Source of the DNA: an uncultured Bacteroidales bacterium
Lineage (GTDB): Bacteria; Bacteroidota; Bacteroidia; Bacteroidales; Muribaculaceae
Assembly (NCBI GenBank): GCA_902782465.1
Contig: CACZNH010000006.1
Coordinates: 62,001 to 126,000 of the forward strand
DNA length: 64,000 nt
Direction of reading: 5' to 3'
The position numbers and the translations under genes were made by a program. Under the pieces are notes generated by a model. The model did not search any database and was not told the origin of the DNA. It worked only from the letters and a program-made list of their open reading frames with translations. Below, piece by piece: positions 1 to 8,475 of this stretch (position 1 is the first letter of the stretch; every line of letters starts with the position of its first letter).

Positions 1-22
1 ATCTTTACTTTTAGAATTGATG

Positions 23-30
23 CAAAATTA
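23..30 (-). promoter_or_regulatory. -7 box for a gene left of the window
   Basis: Read on the minus strand this is TAATTTTG, a full match to the Bacteroidetes TAnnTTTG element. It points left, so it probably drives a gene whose coding region lies outside the window. No clear -33 TTG is visible at the right distance. Confidence 0.4.
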
Positions 31-104
31 CTGAAAATACACCGTTTAGCGCATGATCAGGACAGTTTTTTCTCCAACAGTGACGAATAATGACAAAAAT
101 AGAC

Positions 105-112
105 TAATTTTG
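105..112 (+). promoter_or_regulatory. -7 box upstream of the cytidylyltransferase gene
   Basis: TAATTTTG matches the TAnnTTTG consensus and lies 27 nt before the ATG at 140. The -33 region is weak. Confidence 0.5.
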
Positions 113-139
113 CACGATTCTAATCATCAAATATAAGCT

Positions 140-574
140 ATGACAATAGGATATACTACAGGCGTTTATGACCTTTTCCATATCGGGCACCTGAACCTGC
201 TGAAGAATGCCAAGGGCATGTGTGACAAACTGATTGTGGGTGTCACCGTTGACGAGTTGGTCGCCTACAAAGGCAAGAAAGCTATGATACCCTTTGAGGA
301 CCGCATCGAGATTGTGCGCAGCATCAAGTATGTTGACGCCGCCGTTCCGCAATATGACATGAACAAGCTGGAGGCGTGCAAGAAGCTGGGTGCCAAGTTC
401 CTGTTCGTCGGCGACGACTGGTACGGAACCGAGAAGTGGCAGCAGTACGAGAAGGAATTTGCCGAGGCAGGCATCAAAATCGTCTATTTCCCCTACACCA
501 AGGGCATCTCCTCGACCCAGATTACCAAGGCGCTCAATGCCGTGCGCGGCCATGACCTGCAAGACGTCAAATAA
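140..574 (+). CDS. cytidylyltransferase-family protein (TagD-like)
   Basis: A 144-residue nucleotidyltransferase, about the size of glycerol-3-phosphate cytidylyltransferases. Near the N terminus it has GVYDLFHIGHLNLL, which contains the HxGH nucleotide-binding signature, and near the C terminus GISSTQI, the ISSTxI-type motif of the cytidylyltransferase superfamily. The family joins CTP to a phosphorylated alcohol or sugar to give a CDP-activated precursor for envelope polymers or lipids. The substrate cannot be read here; glycerol-3-phosphate or another polyol phosphate is possible. The next gene starts 24 bp downstream on the same strand and encodes an asparagine-synthase-like enzyme, so the two are probably co-transcribed and may modify a surface glycan. 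The ATG start follows a -7 box at 105. Confidence 0.8.
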   Translation: MTIGYTTGVYDLFHIGHLNLLKNAKGMCDKLIVGVTVDELVAYKGKKAMIPFEDRIEIVRSIKYVDAAVPQYDMNKLEACKKLGAKFLFVGDDWYGTEKWQQYEKEFAEAGIKIVYFPYTKGISSTQITKALNAVRGHDLQDVK

Positions 575-598
575 CCAACAAACATCATAACCAAAATC

Positions 599-1645
599 AT
601 GATTGACAAAGATTTTTGTCTGAGTTCCTATATCGCCTTCCGCTACATCTGGAAGGACGGTGTGGACTTTGCCGAAGGGCTGCATCACGAGAATTTCACG
701 CCCTACCCTGCCGAAGAACTCATCTCCATTGGCACATCAGAGGATATTGACCGCGCTATCCAGGCGCAGATTGACGAACTGTACAAACAGTACAACAATC
801 TGGGCATCCTGTTGTCTGGCGGTATGGACAGCGCTATTCTGGCATCTTACCTGAAGCCAGGAAGCCACGCCTATACCTTTAAGGCGACAGGCACCGCCAT
901 CTTTAATGCCGATGTGGAGCGAGCTGCGTATTATTGCCGCAAGTATGGCCTGCAACATCACCTGGTGGACATCTCGTTTGACGACTACAAGGAGTTCACC
1001 CCTATTGTGATGAAAAGCAAATGCTCGCCCGTCCACTCCATTGAGCCGCAGATTTACAAGGCTGCCACACTTGCCAAGAATGATGGCGTGGAACTGCTGG
1101 TTATCGGCGACGGAGCCGACTACGTCTTCGGCGGTATGGACAAACTGCTAAGCAAAGATTGGAAATATGACGACTTCGTCAAGCGGTACATTTCGCTTGA
1201 TCCCGAGATGGTCTTGACCAATCCCGTCTATGTCTATCAGCCCTTCGAAAAATTCAAGATCGGAGAGGATGGAATTGATTTTCTGGGCTTTATGAACGAC
1301 TTGTGTACCAATGAGAGTTACAGTTCCTATATGAACGCCCTGAACACCGCCGGTATGCCCTACTGTGACCCCTACGAGCGGATGTTGATGCGCGACCCGC
1401 TGGACCTGAGCCGCATCAGAAACGGCGAGTCCAAATATCTTATCCGTGGTCTTTACGCGATGAAGTATCCCGAGCTGCCCATCCCTGAGAAGATTCCGAT
1501 GCCGCGTCCCGTAGATATGATCTTCAAGGACTGGGAAGGTCCCAAGCGCCCTGAATTCCGCCAGGACATCCCGATGGACACCCTTACAGGCAACCAGAAG
1601 TGGCAGCTGTGGTGCGCCGAGCAGTTCCTCAACTCACTGGACTAA
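599..1645 (+). CDS. stand-alone asparagine-synthase-like ATP-dependent ligase
   Basis: A 348-residue protein with the ATP-pyrophosphatase P-loop LLSGGMDSA (about residues 92-100) and a later GDGADYVFGG, matching the synthetase domain of class B asparagine synthetases. That domain adenylates a carboxylate, which is then attacked by ammonia. The N-terminal glutaminase domain with its catalytic Cys2 is absent: the protein begins MIDKDF and only about 90 residues precede the P-loop. It therefore either uses free ammonia, borrows a glutaminase, or has a different acceptor, as known for amidotransferase-like enzymes in O-antigen and capsule clusters. It sits 24 bp behind a cytidylyltransferase gene. 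True asparagine synthetase AsnB is unlikely because of the missing domain and the short length. Confidence 0.75.
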   Translation: MIDKDFCLSSYIAFRYIWKDGVDFAEGLHHENFTPYPAEELISIGTSEDIDRAIQAQIDELYKQYNNLGILLSGGMDSAILASYLKPGSHAYTFKATGTAIFNADVERAAYYCRKYGLQHHLVDISFDDYKEFTPIVMKSKCSPVHSIEPQIYKAATLAKNDGVELLVIGDGADYVFGGMDKLLSKDWKYDDFVKRYISLDPEMVLTNPVYVYQPFEKFKIGEDGIDFLGFMNDLCTNESYSSYMNALNTAGMPYCDPYERMLMRDPLDLSRIRNGESKYLIRGLYAMKYPELPIPEKIPMPRPVDMIFKDWEGPKRPEFRQDIPMDTLTGNQKWQLWCAEQFLNSLD

Positions 1646-1669
1646 CGGTATCACAAGAAACCATATAAC

Positions 1670-1715
1670 AAGCCGCCAAGGCGCTATTTCTAAAAACTTA
1701 GCACCTTGGCGGCTT
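1670..1715. terminator. hairpin between convergent genes
   Basis: Fifteen-base arms at 1670-1684 and 1701-1715 (AAGCCGCCAAGG against CCTTGGCGGCTT, one internal mismatch) with a 16-nt loop. It lies between the convergent genes ending at 1645 and 1737 and could serve both, although neither side has a strong T run. The core GCCAAGGCG resembles motifs found at other gene ends in the window. Confidence 0.55.
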
Positions 1716-1736
1716 AGTGTAACTGATCAGTAAATC

Positions 1737-2243
1737 TTACTTTTGTTTCAGTCTTAATGCAATTGCGAAGACTGCGGCGAAGACGACAGCGACAATTAAT
1801 TGAAGCTGCCAGTTGGCAATCAGGTCGCTGGTAGTCATCGCTCCCTGGGCAATGACCGTCCATTTCAACAAACGGAAAACCACCTTCGATACAACAATGC
1901 CCGTGAGCATTCCCACAAAAGCGCTCTTGGTGGCCTTTGTAATCAGATGGAACAGGAAGACATTGAGCATCAGCTCAAGTATCATCAAGGCGCAGATGGG
2001 AGGCGTCGGCATCCCTGAAATCAGCAACGATGCGAGCGGGAGCAATGCGGCCAACACATAACCGTTTTTCCTGTCATTTACCATCAGCAATCCCAAGAAA
2101 AGGGCTATTCTCATGGGTTCAAAATAGTGGTAAGACAGTCCAAAATAATGTGAGATGGCCGGTGTGACACACATTAACACAATTAGAGCAGCATCGATGA
2201 TGACGGTTCTAAGATTTGACTTTACTACTGATGAGGTCTGCAT
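1737..2243 (-). CDS. multi-pass inner membrane protein, ECF S-component-like
   Basis: A 168-residue, very hydrophobic protein with about five likely membrane segments, a basic N terminus (SSVVKSNLR) and a basic C terminus (LRLKQK). Size, topology and the cluster of prolines and glycines in the middle (ISGMPTPP) resemble substrate-binding S components of energy-coupling-factor vitamin transporters, but no specific ligand motif is visible and no ECF ATPase genes are nearby. It lies 33 bp downstream of galE on the same strand and could be the last gene of the glycan operon, or be read through into the hairpin at 1670-1715. The function should be treated as unknown. Confidence 0.55.
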   Translation of the reverse strand: MQTSSVVKSNLRTVIIDAALIVLMCVTPAISHYFGLSYHYFEPMRIALFLGLLMVNDRKNGYVLAALLPLASLLISGMPTPPICALMILELMLNVFLFHLITKATKSAFVGMLTGIVVSKVVFRLLKWTVIAQGAMTTSDLIANWQLQLIVAVVFAAVFAIALRLKQK

Positions 2244-2276
2244 ATTCTTTCTACTTGAAAATTAGTTATTTATCCA

Positions 2277-3311
2277 TCACATGATGCCGCGCTCACGCAG
2301 TTTCTTCTGCCAGTTCCAGGCGCTGAGCATGGTGTCGTCGAGAGAAATCTCGGCATGCCAGCCCAGGACTTCGTTAGCGCGTTTGGGGTCGGCCCAAATC
2401 TGGATGATGTCGCCGGGACGGCGCGGAGCAATCTTGTGGGGCACCTTCACACCCGTGGCACGCTCAAACGAGTGCAGCAGTTCCAGCACCGAAGCGCCGT
2501 TACCTGTACCGATGTTGAAAATCTCGAGGGCCTCGTCGCTCTTGTCCTCAAGCATGCGCTCCAGGGCCTTGACATGGGCCTTGGCGAGGTCAACGACGTT
2601 GATGAAGTCGCGGATGCAGGAGCCATCACGCGTGGGATAATCGTCGCCGAAGATGCTCAGTTCCTTGCGCACGCCGATGGCGGTCTGCGTCAGGTAGGGC
2701 ACCAGGTTCTGGGGTACACCATTGGGCAATTCGCCGATTTCGGCACTGGGATGGGCACCAATGGGATTGAAGTAGCGCAACAGGATGGCCTTGATGGGGC
2801 TACCGCTGCGAATGACGTCAGTGATGATGTCCTCGCAAATCTGCTTGGTGGCACCATAGGGCGATGTGGCCTTCTTGGTGGGCGCATCCTCGGTAATGGG
2901 GTTCTTGTCGGGCTCGCCATAGACGGTGCAGGACGATGAGAACACAAATCCCTTGACGCCGAACTCAGGCATCAGTTCCAGCAGATTAAGCAGGATATTG
3001 ATGTTGTTGCGGTAATACATGATGGGCTTCTCAATGCTCTCGCCCACCGCCTTGCTGGCCGCAAAGTTGATGATGCCTTGAATACCGGGATTGTCCTCAA
3101 ACAGCTTGCGCACCACGGAACGGTCGGTGCAGTCGCCCTCTACAAACACGGGACGAATGCCCGTGATGTGCTCAATGCCGTCGAGCACGTCAACATTACT
3201 GTTACTCAGGTTGTCGATGATGACCACCTCATAGCCTGCCTGCTGCAGTTCAACCGTAGTGTGGGAACCGATGAATCCGGTGCCGCCAGTCACTAAAATT
3301 TTACCTTTCAT
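2277..3311 (-). CDS. galE: UDP-glucose 4-epimerase
   Basis: A 344-residue extended short-chain dehydrogenase. The N terminus has the NAD-binding motif GGTGFIGSH, the middle has SSSCTVYG and the catalytic YxxxK as YGATK, and the C-terminal half has the sugar-nucleotide-binding features of GalE (RYFNPIGAH, GDDYPTRDGSCIRDF). It interconverts UDP-glucose and UDP-galactose for envelope glycans and galactose metabolism. The ATG at 3311 is chosen because the protein then starts MKGKILVTGG; an upstream extension to 3392 would add 27 residues reaching back into the flippase gene and is not expected. It starts 13 bp after the flippase stop, so it belongs to the same operon. Confidence 0.93.
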   Translation of the reverse strand: MKGKILVTGGTGFIGSHTTVELQQAGYEVVIIDNLSNSNVDVLDGIEHITGIRPVFVEGDCTDRSVVRKLFEDNPGIQGIINFAASKAVGESIEKPIMYYRNNINILLNLLELMPEFGVKGFVFSSSCTVYGEPDKNPITEDAPTKKATSPYGATKQICEDIITDVIRSGSPIKAILLRYFNPIGAHPSAEIGELPNGVPQNLVPYLTQTAIGVRKELSIFGDDYPTRDGSCIRDFINVVDLAKAHVKALERMLEDKSDEALEIFNIGTGNGASVLELLHSFERATGVKVPHKIAPRRPGDIIQIWADPKRANEVLGWHAEISLDDTMLSAWNWQKKLRERGIM

Positions 3312-3324
3312 TGTCTTTTCTTTT

Positions 3325-4797
3325 TTATTGTTGTTGATGATTTGATTTCTTGGAACGGATAAACTCAATGCACTCCTCGAGGATGCGCGCATGCAGCAGC
3401 TTCATCGTCAACACATAAAGTGTGGCGGCAAGAAGGATGCGAACCACCAGCAGGAGATACATATTACTGATGAATTGCGTGACGAGATAGGTCACTCCCA
3501 TCACCACAAGGGCAATGAGCATGAACGGCAACAGGTCACGCAACATGGTTACAAAACGGTAACCGATGAGCTTGGATGCAAACAGTTGCCAAGCCAGCAG
3601 CCACAGGATGTTGATGCAGGCAAAAGCAATGACCATTGCCATGATACCCAGCTTGTGACACGCCAGCACAGCGATAAGCATGATGGCAATCTGGGAGATG
3701 GTGAGCCACATGTAGGTGTCGGATTTCCCTTGACTCAGGAACAAATTCTGGTAAACCGTGTACAGGGGGATGAATGCGCCGCTGATACACAGAATCTGCA
3801 ACAGGGGAATACTGTTCACCCACTTCTCGCCAATGGCTATCAGGATAACCTGCGGTGCCACCATTGCCAGACCGAACATGGCAGGAAACGCCAGGAAAGC
3901 CGTGAAACGCAGCATCTTGCCGAACACCCTGCACTGACGCTCCTTGTCATCGGTGACACTGGTGAGAACAGGTTGTGCCACTTGCGACACAGTATTGGTA
4001 ACCAGCTGGTTGGCCATCGTGTTCCACTTGTTGGCCTGGGTGAAATTGCCCACGGCCTGAGCGGGGAACAGGCGGCCGAAAATGACCGTCAAGACATTGT
4101 TGTTGATGGTGGTCAACACAGCGGTAATCAGCACCTTATAACTGAAGGAGAACATCCGCCTGACGGGAGTGAAGTCCACCTTAAGAGTGGGACACCAGCG
4201 GGTATAGTAATAACGCCCAATGCAGATGACGACGTTATATAGCACCTGTTGCGTTGCCAGACTCCAATAGGAGAAGCCGTTGAAAGCCATTATCACAGCC
4301 ACAGTACCCGAAATAACCAGTGCCGACAGCGAGGTGATTGCCTTCTCCTTCATCTTCAGGTTCCTCACGAGCATCGCATTGGGCGAAATGCACAGCGAGG
4401 TAATGATGAATGCCAAGAAGAGGAAACGGGACAAGGGAACCAAACAAGGTTGATGGAAGAATCTTGCTATCAACGGGGCACACAGGAACAGTATCAGGTA
4501 CAACAGGAGACTCATGCCCACGTTGAACCAAAATACCGAATTATAGTCGTTGTGCTTGATGTCCTTGATGTTGACGAGCGCAACACCAAAGCCGCTCTCT
4601 TGCAAGTTGTTGGCTAACAGTGTGAAGATGGCGAGCATACCCACAATACCATACTCGCCCGGTGAGAGCAGACGTGCAAGAAAGATACCGATAACCAGAT
4701 TGAGCAGCTGGACGCCGCCACTGCTGAGGAACGCCCAGTACAATCCTTGGGCGGTTTTTTCCTTCAGGTTCTGATTATCGATTCCTTCGTTGTTCAT
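3325..4797 (-). CDS. polysaccharide flippase (Wzx/RfbX-type exporter)
   Basis: A 490-residue integral membrane protein with about twelve to fourteen hydrophobic segments, the pattern of the polysaccharide-specific MOP flippases. The N-terminal QGLYWAFLSSGGVQLLN and the glycine/proline-rich LARLLSPGEYGIVGM are characteristic of Wzx/TuaB-like proteins that move lipid-linked glycans across the inner membrane. The preceding HAD gene overlaps its start by 4 bp (ATGA), which supports the ATG at 4797 rather than a longer start, and galE follows 13 bp downstream. With the GT2 upstream it probably handles a lipid-linked sugar or repeat unit made by this operon. Confidence 0.85.
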   Translation of the reverse strand: MNNEGIDNQNLKEKTAQGLYWAFLSSGGVQLLNLVIGIFLARLLSPGEYGIVGMLAIFTLLANNLQESGFGVALVNIKDIKHNDYNSVFWFNVGMSLLLYLILFLCAPLIARFFHQPCLVPLSRFLFLAFIITSLCISPNAMLVRNLKMKEKAITSLSALVISGTVAVIMAFNGFSYWSLATQQVLYNVVICIGRYYYTRWCPTLKVDFTPVRRMFSFSYKVLITAVLTTINNNVLTVIFGRLFPAQAVGNFTQANKWNTMANQLVTNTVSQVAQPVLTSVTDDKERQCRVFGKMLRFTAFLAFPAMFGLAMVAPQVILIAIGEKWVNSIPLLQILCISGAFIPLYTVYQNLFLSQGKSDTYMWLTISQIAIMLIAVLACHKLGIMAMVIAFACINILWLLAWQLFASKLIGYRFVTMLRDLLPFMLIALVVMGVTYLVTQFISNMYLLLVVRILLAATLYVLTMKLLHARILEECIEFIRSKKSNHQQQ

Positions 4798-5312
4798 TGT
4801 CGTGCCAAAATCTGATCTATCCACTCGCGCACACAAGCGTCACCGCCACGTCGCGTCAGGATGCGGATGTGAGGGATTTTCTTCACCTTGTCGCAGGCAT
4901 CGGCGGGACATGCCGCCCACCCTACTGCAGCCAGCAGTTCAAAGCAGTTCACATCATCACCGATGTAAGCCACCTGCTCCATCGTGATGCCCATCTCTTC
5001 GCAGATTTCCAAGGTCGCCGCCAACTTACCGCCGTCACGGGCACCCTGCTTGAGGTAGTCCAGACCCAGTTTGCGGGCACGATTCACGTTGATGGCGATA
5101 TTCTCGCTGGTGACGATGCCCACCTTGACGCCGGCGCGCTGCAGCATCTGCAGGCCCATGCCGTCGCGGGTATTGAATTTCTTGAATTCTGTGCCGTCGC
5201 TACCGTAGTACATTCCTCCGTCGGTGAGCGTGCCGTCCACGTCAGTCAAGAACAGGCGGATGTCACTTGGGCGGGGAACCGTGGGCAAGGAAAATGGCTT
5301 AAAATCTTCCAT
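4794..5312 (-). CDS. KdsC-like HAD phosphatase
   Basis: A 172-residue C0-type HAD hydrolase. FLTDVDGTLTDGG carries the nucleophile Asp and the DxDGT/S motif, VGIVTSEN is motif II, and YIGDDVNCFELL is motif III. Members of this size class remove phosphate from 3-deoxy-manno-octulosonate 8-phosphate or from a related acidic sugar. In motif III the residue that is usually a second Asp (GDDxxD) is Cys here, while the first two Asp that bind magnesium are kept. The start at 5312 lies 1 bp after the GT2 stop, and the gene overlaps the flippase by 4 bp, so translation is probably coupled. KDO, nonulosonate or another sugar phosphate are all possible substrates. Confidence 0.8.
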   Translation of the reverse strand: MEDFKPFSLPTVPRPSDIRLFLTDVDGTLTDGGMYYGSDGTEFKKFNTRDGMGLQMLQRAGVKVGIVTSENIAINVNRARKLGLDYLKQGARDGGKLAATLEICEEMGITMEQVAYIGDDVNCFELLAAVGWAACPADACDKVKKIPHIRILTRRGGDACVREWIDQILARQ

Positions 5313-5313
5313 A

Positions 5314-6261
5314 TCATTTTTTGTATTTTTCGATGTTATAACGCGGGCGATGTTTTCCCTCGGTGTAGATTCGTCCAATGTAGGCCGCAATGACACTCAA
5401 GCAGATGAGCAGACAACCACCCACAAACCAGATGGACAGCATCAACGAAGCCCAGCCCTGAACGCCACGGCCCTGGCACAATGCCGCAATCACATATACC
5501 AGGATGCCCAAACTGATGAGCAGGAACAAAGCACCTAAATAAAATATCAGTCGCAAGGGTTTGACGCTGAACGAGGTAACGCCGTCAATCGCAAACGAAA
5601 GCATCTTGCTCAACGGATACTTGCTCTCACCGGCCTGACGCTCCAAGCGGTCGTAATAGACCGAATCGGTCTTGTAGCCCAGCAGCGGCACCAGGCCACG
5701 CAGGAACAAGTTGCGTTCCTCATATTGGCACAAGGCGTTCACAGCCCGCTGGCTCATCAGCCTGAAGTCGGCATGGTTATATACCGATTTCACGCCCATT
5801 CCGGTCATGAACTTGTAGAACAACTGGGCCGTCGTGCGCTTGAACCAGGTGTCGGTCGTGCGTTTACGGCGCACGCCATAGACGATGTCGCAGCCGTCAT
5901 TGTATTTCTTCACCATCTCGGGGATGGCATGGATGTCATCCTGCAGGTCGGCGTCAATCGAGACCGTCACGTCGGCATCCTCACGCGCCGTTTCCAGGCC
6001 TGCCATTAGGGCATTCTGGTGCCCCACGTTGCCTGCCAGCTTCAAACCGCGCACATGGGCGCTGGCCTCGCTGTACTGGGCAATGAGCTGCCACGTGTGG
6101 TCACGGGAGCCGTCATTGACATACAAAATATAACTCTCCTGGCTTACCAAGCGCTTATCGATCATCTCGTTAAGCAAGGCGCACAGTTGCAGATTGGTCT
6201 GTGGCAAGACTTCTTCCTCGTTATAACAAGGGACTATAATTGCTAAAGTCGAGTTTTCCAT
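5314..6261 (-). CDS. family 2 glycosyltransferase, DPM1/GtrB-like, membrane anchored
   Basis: A 315-residue protein with an N-terminal GT-A fold (IIVPCYNEEEVLP, then SIDADLQDD as the metal-binding DxD-type motif, then HADFRLMSQRAV) followed by two hydrophobic segments near the C terminus. This matches polyprenyl-phosphate glycosyltransferases such as GtrB/ArnC, which load a sugar on undecaprenyl phosphate at the inner membrane. The ATG at 6261 is preferred: an upstream in-frame start at 6300 would lie inside the -7 box at 6298-6305. It is the first gene of a four-gene glycan operon continuing through the HAD phosphatase, flippase and galE. Confidence 0.87.
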   Translation of the reverse strand: MENSTLAIIVPCYNEEEVLPQTNLQLCALLNEMIDKRLVSQESYILYVNDGSRDHTWQLIAQYSEASAHVRGLKLAGNVGHQNALMAGLETAREDADVTVSIDADLQDDIHAIPEMVKKYNDGCDIVYGVRRKRTTDTWFKRTTAQLFYKFMTGMGVKSVYNHADFRLMSQRAVNALCQYEERNLFLRGLVPLLGYKTDSVYYDRLERQAGESKYPLSKMLSFAIDGVTSFSVKPLRLIFYLGALFLLISLGILVYVIAALCQGRGVQGWASLMLSIWFVGGCLLICLSVIAAYIGRIYTEGKHRPRYNIEKYKK

Positions 6262-6297
6262 ATTGATGCGGTAGCTGGTATAATCCAGACTAATCGG

Positions 6298-6329
6298 CAA
6301 AGATACATTTTATTCGTGGAATGTGCAAG
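6298..6329 (-). promoter_or_regulatory. promoter of the glycan operon
   Basis: On the minus strand TTG (6327-6329), a 21-bp spacer and TATCTTTG (6298-6305) form a Bacteroidetes-type promoter. The expected start of transcription leaves a leader of roughly 30 nt before the ATG at 6261. Confidence 0.65.
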
Positions 6330-6388
6330 CCGAAAGCAGATTATTGACATTTTCAACAATATGTTGGCTTCAAGAAAGATATTTTTAG

Positions 6389-6396
6389 TAATTTTG
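6389..6396 (+). promoter_or_regulatory. -7 box of yicC
   Basis: TAATTTTG matches TAnnTTTG and lies 26 nt before the yicC ATG at 6423. A possible -33 TTG is at 6364-6366 with a 22-bp spacer. Confidence 0.55.
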
Positions 6397-6422
6397 CCAC
6401 ATAAAGTAAAAACTAATTGACT

Positions 6423-7304
6423 ATGATACTATCAATGACCGGATTTGGCAAGGCGGTGAAAGTGTATAACAACAAGAAAATCACTGCCGAAGTCAAGTCG
6501 CTGAACAGCAAACAACTGGATTTTGGGGTGCGTACGCCTCAAAGCCACCGTGAGATTGAAATGGAACTGCGCAACCATGTGTCACAGGCACTGAAGCGTG
6601 GTAAAATTGACCTGTTTGTCTATTGCGAGCCCATCGAGGGCTCCCCCTCAGGGACTATAAATATCCCGATGATTGAGCAATACAAGACTCAAATCGAGGA
6701 GATGGCTGCTAAACTCAACCTGCCTCAACCTGAGGACTGGTATGCCACATTGCTGCGTATGCCTGACGCCCTCAAAACCGAAGCAAAAGCCACCGAAGCC
6801 GACGAGGAAGAACTGCAGATTGTCAAGGACGTCGTTGCACAAGCCACCGAGCAACTGATTGAGTTCCGCCGCCAGGAAGGTGCGAGACTGGAAGCTTTCT
6901 TTGAGGAAAAAATCGCTGCCATCCAGGAATTGCTTAACGAGGTGCCGCGCTATGAGGAACCGCGCATCCAGAAAATTAAAGGCCGCATTCTGGACTCGCT
7001 TGCCAAAATCAAAGAGGTGGATTACGACAAGAACCGCTTTGAGCAGGAACTCATCTATTATATCGAGAAACTCGATATCACCGAGGAGAAGACCCGACTG
7101 CAGAACCACCTGAACTACTTCCTGGAAACCATGCACAGCGAGGAGCCCGGTCAGGGCAAGAAACTGGGCTTCATCAGCCAGGAAATCGGTCGTGAGGTGA
7201 ACACGATGGGCTCCAAGGCCAATCAGGCCGATCTGCAGAACCTGGTCGTTCACATGAAGGACCACTTGGAGCAAATCAAGGAGCAGGTGTTGAATGTGCT
7301 ATAG
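6423..7304 (+). CDS. yicC: YicC-family endoribonuclease
   Basis: A 293-residue YicC/YloC-family protein. The N terminus MILSMTGFGKA is the family hallmark, and the C-terminal portion (KLGFISQEIGREVNTMGSKA) matches the conserved DUF1732 end. The E. coli relative acts as an endoribonuclease affecting sRNA turnover. The length matches the family. A TTG six bases upstream keeps the frame open, but the ATG at 6423 gives the conserved N terminus. In Bacteroidetes yicC commonly sits close to gmk, as here, with one outer membrane protein gene between them. Confidence 0.92.
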   Translation: MILSMTGFGKAVKVYNNKKITAEVKSLNSKQLDFGVRTPQSHREIEMELRNHVSQALKRGKIDLFVYCEPIEGSPSGTINIPMIEQYKTQIEEMAAKLNLPQPEDWYATLLRMPDALKTEAKATEADEEELQIVKDVVAQATEQLIEFRRQEGARLEAFFEEKIAAIQELLNEVPRYEEPRIQKIKGRILDSLAKIKEVDYDKNRFEQELIYYIEKLDITEEKTRLQNHLNYFLETMHSEEPGQGKKLGFISQEIGREVNTMGSKANQADLQNLVVHMKDHLEQIKEQVLNVL

Positions 7305-7372
7305 GCTATAGGTTTTAGGCTTTAGTTCATGTGAGTTTATAAGTATTTAATAACATCAATAATTATAGAAAT

Positions 7373-7849
7373 ATGAAAAAGTACATCTTATTGGCCATCG
7401 TAGCCATCGCAGCCGCCATCAACATTCATGCTGAACAGGGTGATGTTTCCCTTGGTGCCGAATTTGTGTATGCCTCCAAGCATTCCATGGCCGGCCTGGG
7501 CGCACAAGTGCAATATGAGCCCATCACCAACTGGCGTTTCGCTCCCGAGTTCATCTATTTCTTCAAGAATGACGGCTTGAGCGCACTGAATGTCAACTTC
7601 AACGTGCATTATATCATCCCCACGAGTTCATCCTTCGCCATTTACCCGTTGGTCGGCTTCACCTACGGACATTACAAGGCTGACGCTTTAGTCGGCAGTG
7701 TCACCGAAGACCGCTGTGGTGCCAATGTGGGTTTGGGTGCCCAATACCGAATCAAAGACAACCTGCACTTCTTCACTGAGGAACGTTTCCAAATCATGAA
7801 GAACTTCAACCAGTCGGTAACGGTACTGGGCCTGAAGTATACGTTCTGA
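7373..7849 (+). CDS. small outer membrane beta-barrel protein
   Basis: A 158-residue protein with a signal peptide (MKKYILLAIVAIAAAINIHA) and then alternating polar/hydrophobic strands typical of an eight-stranded OmpA/OmpX-like barrel, ending in the aromatic LGLKYTF expected for BAM recognition. No peptidoglycan-binding domain is present. Its role is unknown; candidates are a structural barrel, an adhesin or an envelope-stress protein. It lies between yicC and gmk on the same strand, and the 45 bp after its stop are filled mostly with a GTTAGGA repeat array. Confidence 0.75.
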   Translation: MKKYILLAIVAIAAAINIHAEQGDVSLGAEFVYASKHSMAGLGAQVQYEPITNWRFAPEFIYFFKNDGLSALNVNFNVHYIIPTSSSFAIYPLVGFTYGHYKADALVGSVTEDRCGANVGLGAQYRIKDNLHFFTEERFQIMKNFNQSVTVLGLKYTF

Positions 7850-7850
7850 C

Positions 7851-7884
7851 AGTTAGGAGTTAGGAGTTAGGAGTTTGGAGTTGA
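7851..7884 (+). repeat. GTTAGGA heptamer array, about four degenerate units
   Basis: Directly after the barrel-protein stop codon the sequence repeats GTTAGGA/GTTTGGA in tandem. The same unit occurs at 37866-37895 and 51481-51562. Confidence 0.75.
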
Positions 7885-7894
7885 GAACCTAATT

Positions 7895-8467
7895 ATGGAA
7901 CAAGGCAAATTAATCATCATCTCGGCGCCATCGGGGTCGGGAAAATCTACCATCATCGGGCGCATCATGCAGGACGAGTCGTTGCGTCTTGCCTTCTCGG
8001 TATCGGCCACTACCCGCCCCCGCCGCGGCAAGGAAAAACATGGCGTTGACTACTACTACCTGACGCCCGACGAGTTCAGGAAGATGATTGAGAACGACGA
8101 ACTGGTGGAGTATCAGGAGGTGTACGAGGGACGTTTCTACGGCACGCTCAAGAGCGAGGTGGAACGCATCACCGGCATGGGCAAGAACGTCGTGCTCGAC
8201 CTTGACGTGCTTGGCGGTGTAAACGTCAAGCAGATGTATGGCGACCGCGCCATCAGCATCTTCATCCAGCCGCCTAGCGTGGAAGTGCTGCGCCAGCGTC
8301 TCATCAACCGCGGCACCGACAGCATGGAGGACATCAAGGCTCGCGTGGATAAGGCTGAATATGAAATCTCCATCGGACCGCAATTTGACCACACCGTCAT
8401 CAACGACGACCTGGACACAGCCGTCGCCCAGGTCCACGACCTCATCGCCGACTTCATCAGCCAATAA
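7895..8467 (+). CDS. gmk: guanylate kinase
   Basis: A 190-residue P-loop kinase that phosphorylates GMP (and dGMP) to the diphosphate with ATP. The P-loop is APSGSGKST near residue 11, followed by the GMP-binding SATTRPRRGKEKHGVDYYY and the lid region with the arginine-rich LRQRLINRGTDS. The length is normal for the family. A perfect 17-bp hairpin lies 35 bp downstream. In many Bacteroidetes nadD follows gmk; it does not here. Confidence 0.96.
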   Translation: MEQGKLIIISAPSGSGKSTIIGRIMQDESLRLAFSVSATTRPRRGKEKHGVDYYYLTPDEFRKMIENDELVEYQEVYEGRFYGTLKSEVERITGMGKNVVLDLDVLGGVNVKQMYGDRAISIFIQPPSVEVLRQRLINRGTDSMEDIKARVDKAEYEISIGPQFDHTVINDDLDTAVAQVHDLIADFISQ

Positions 8468-8475
8468 CTCTTTGC

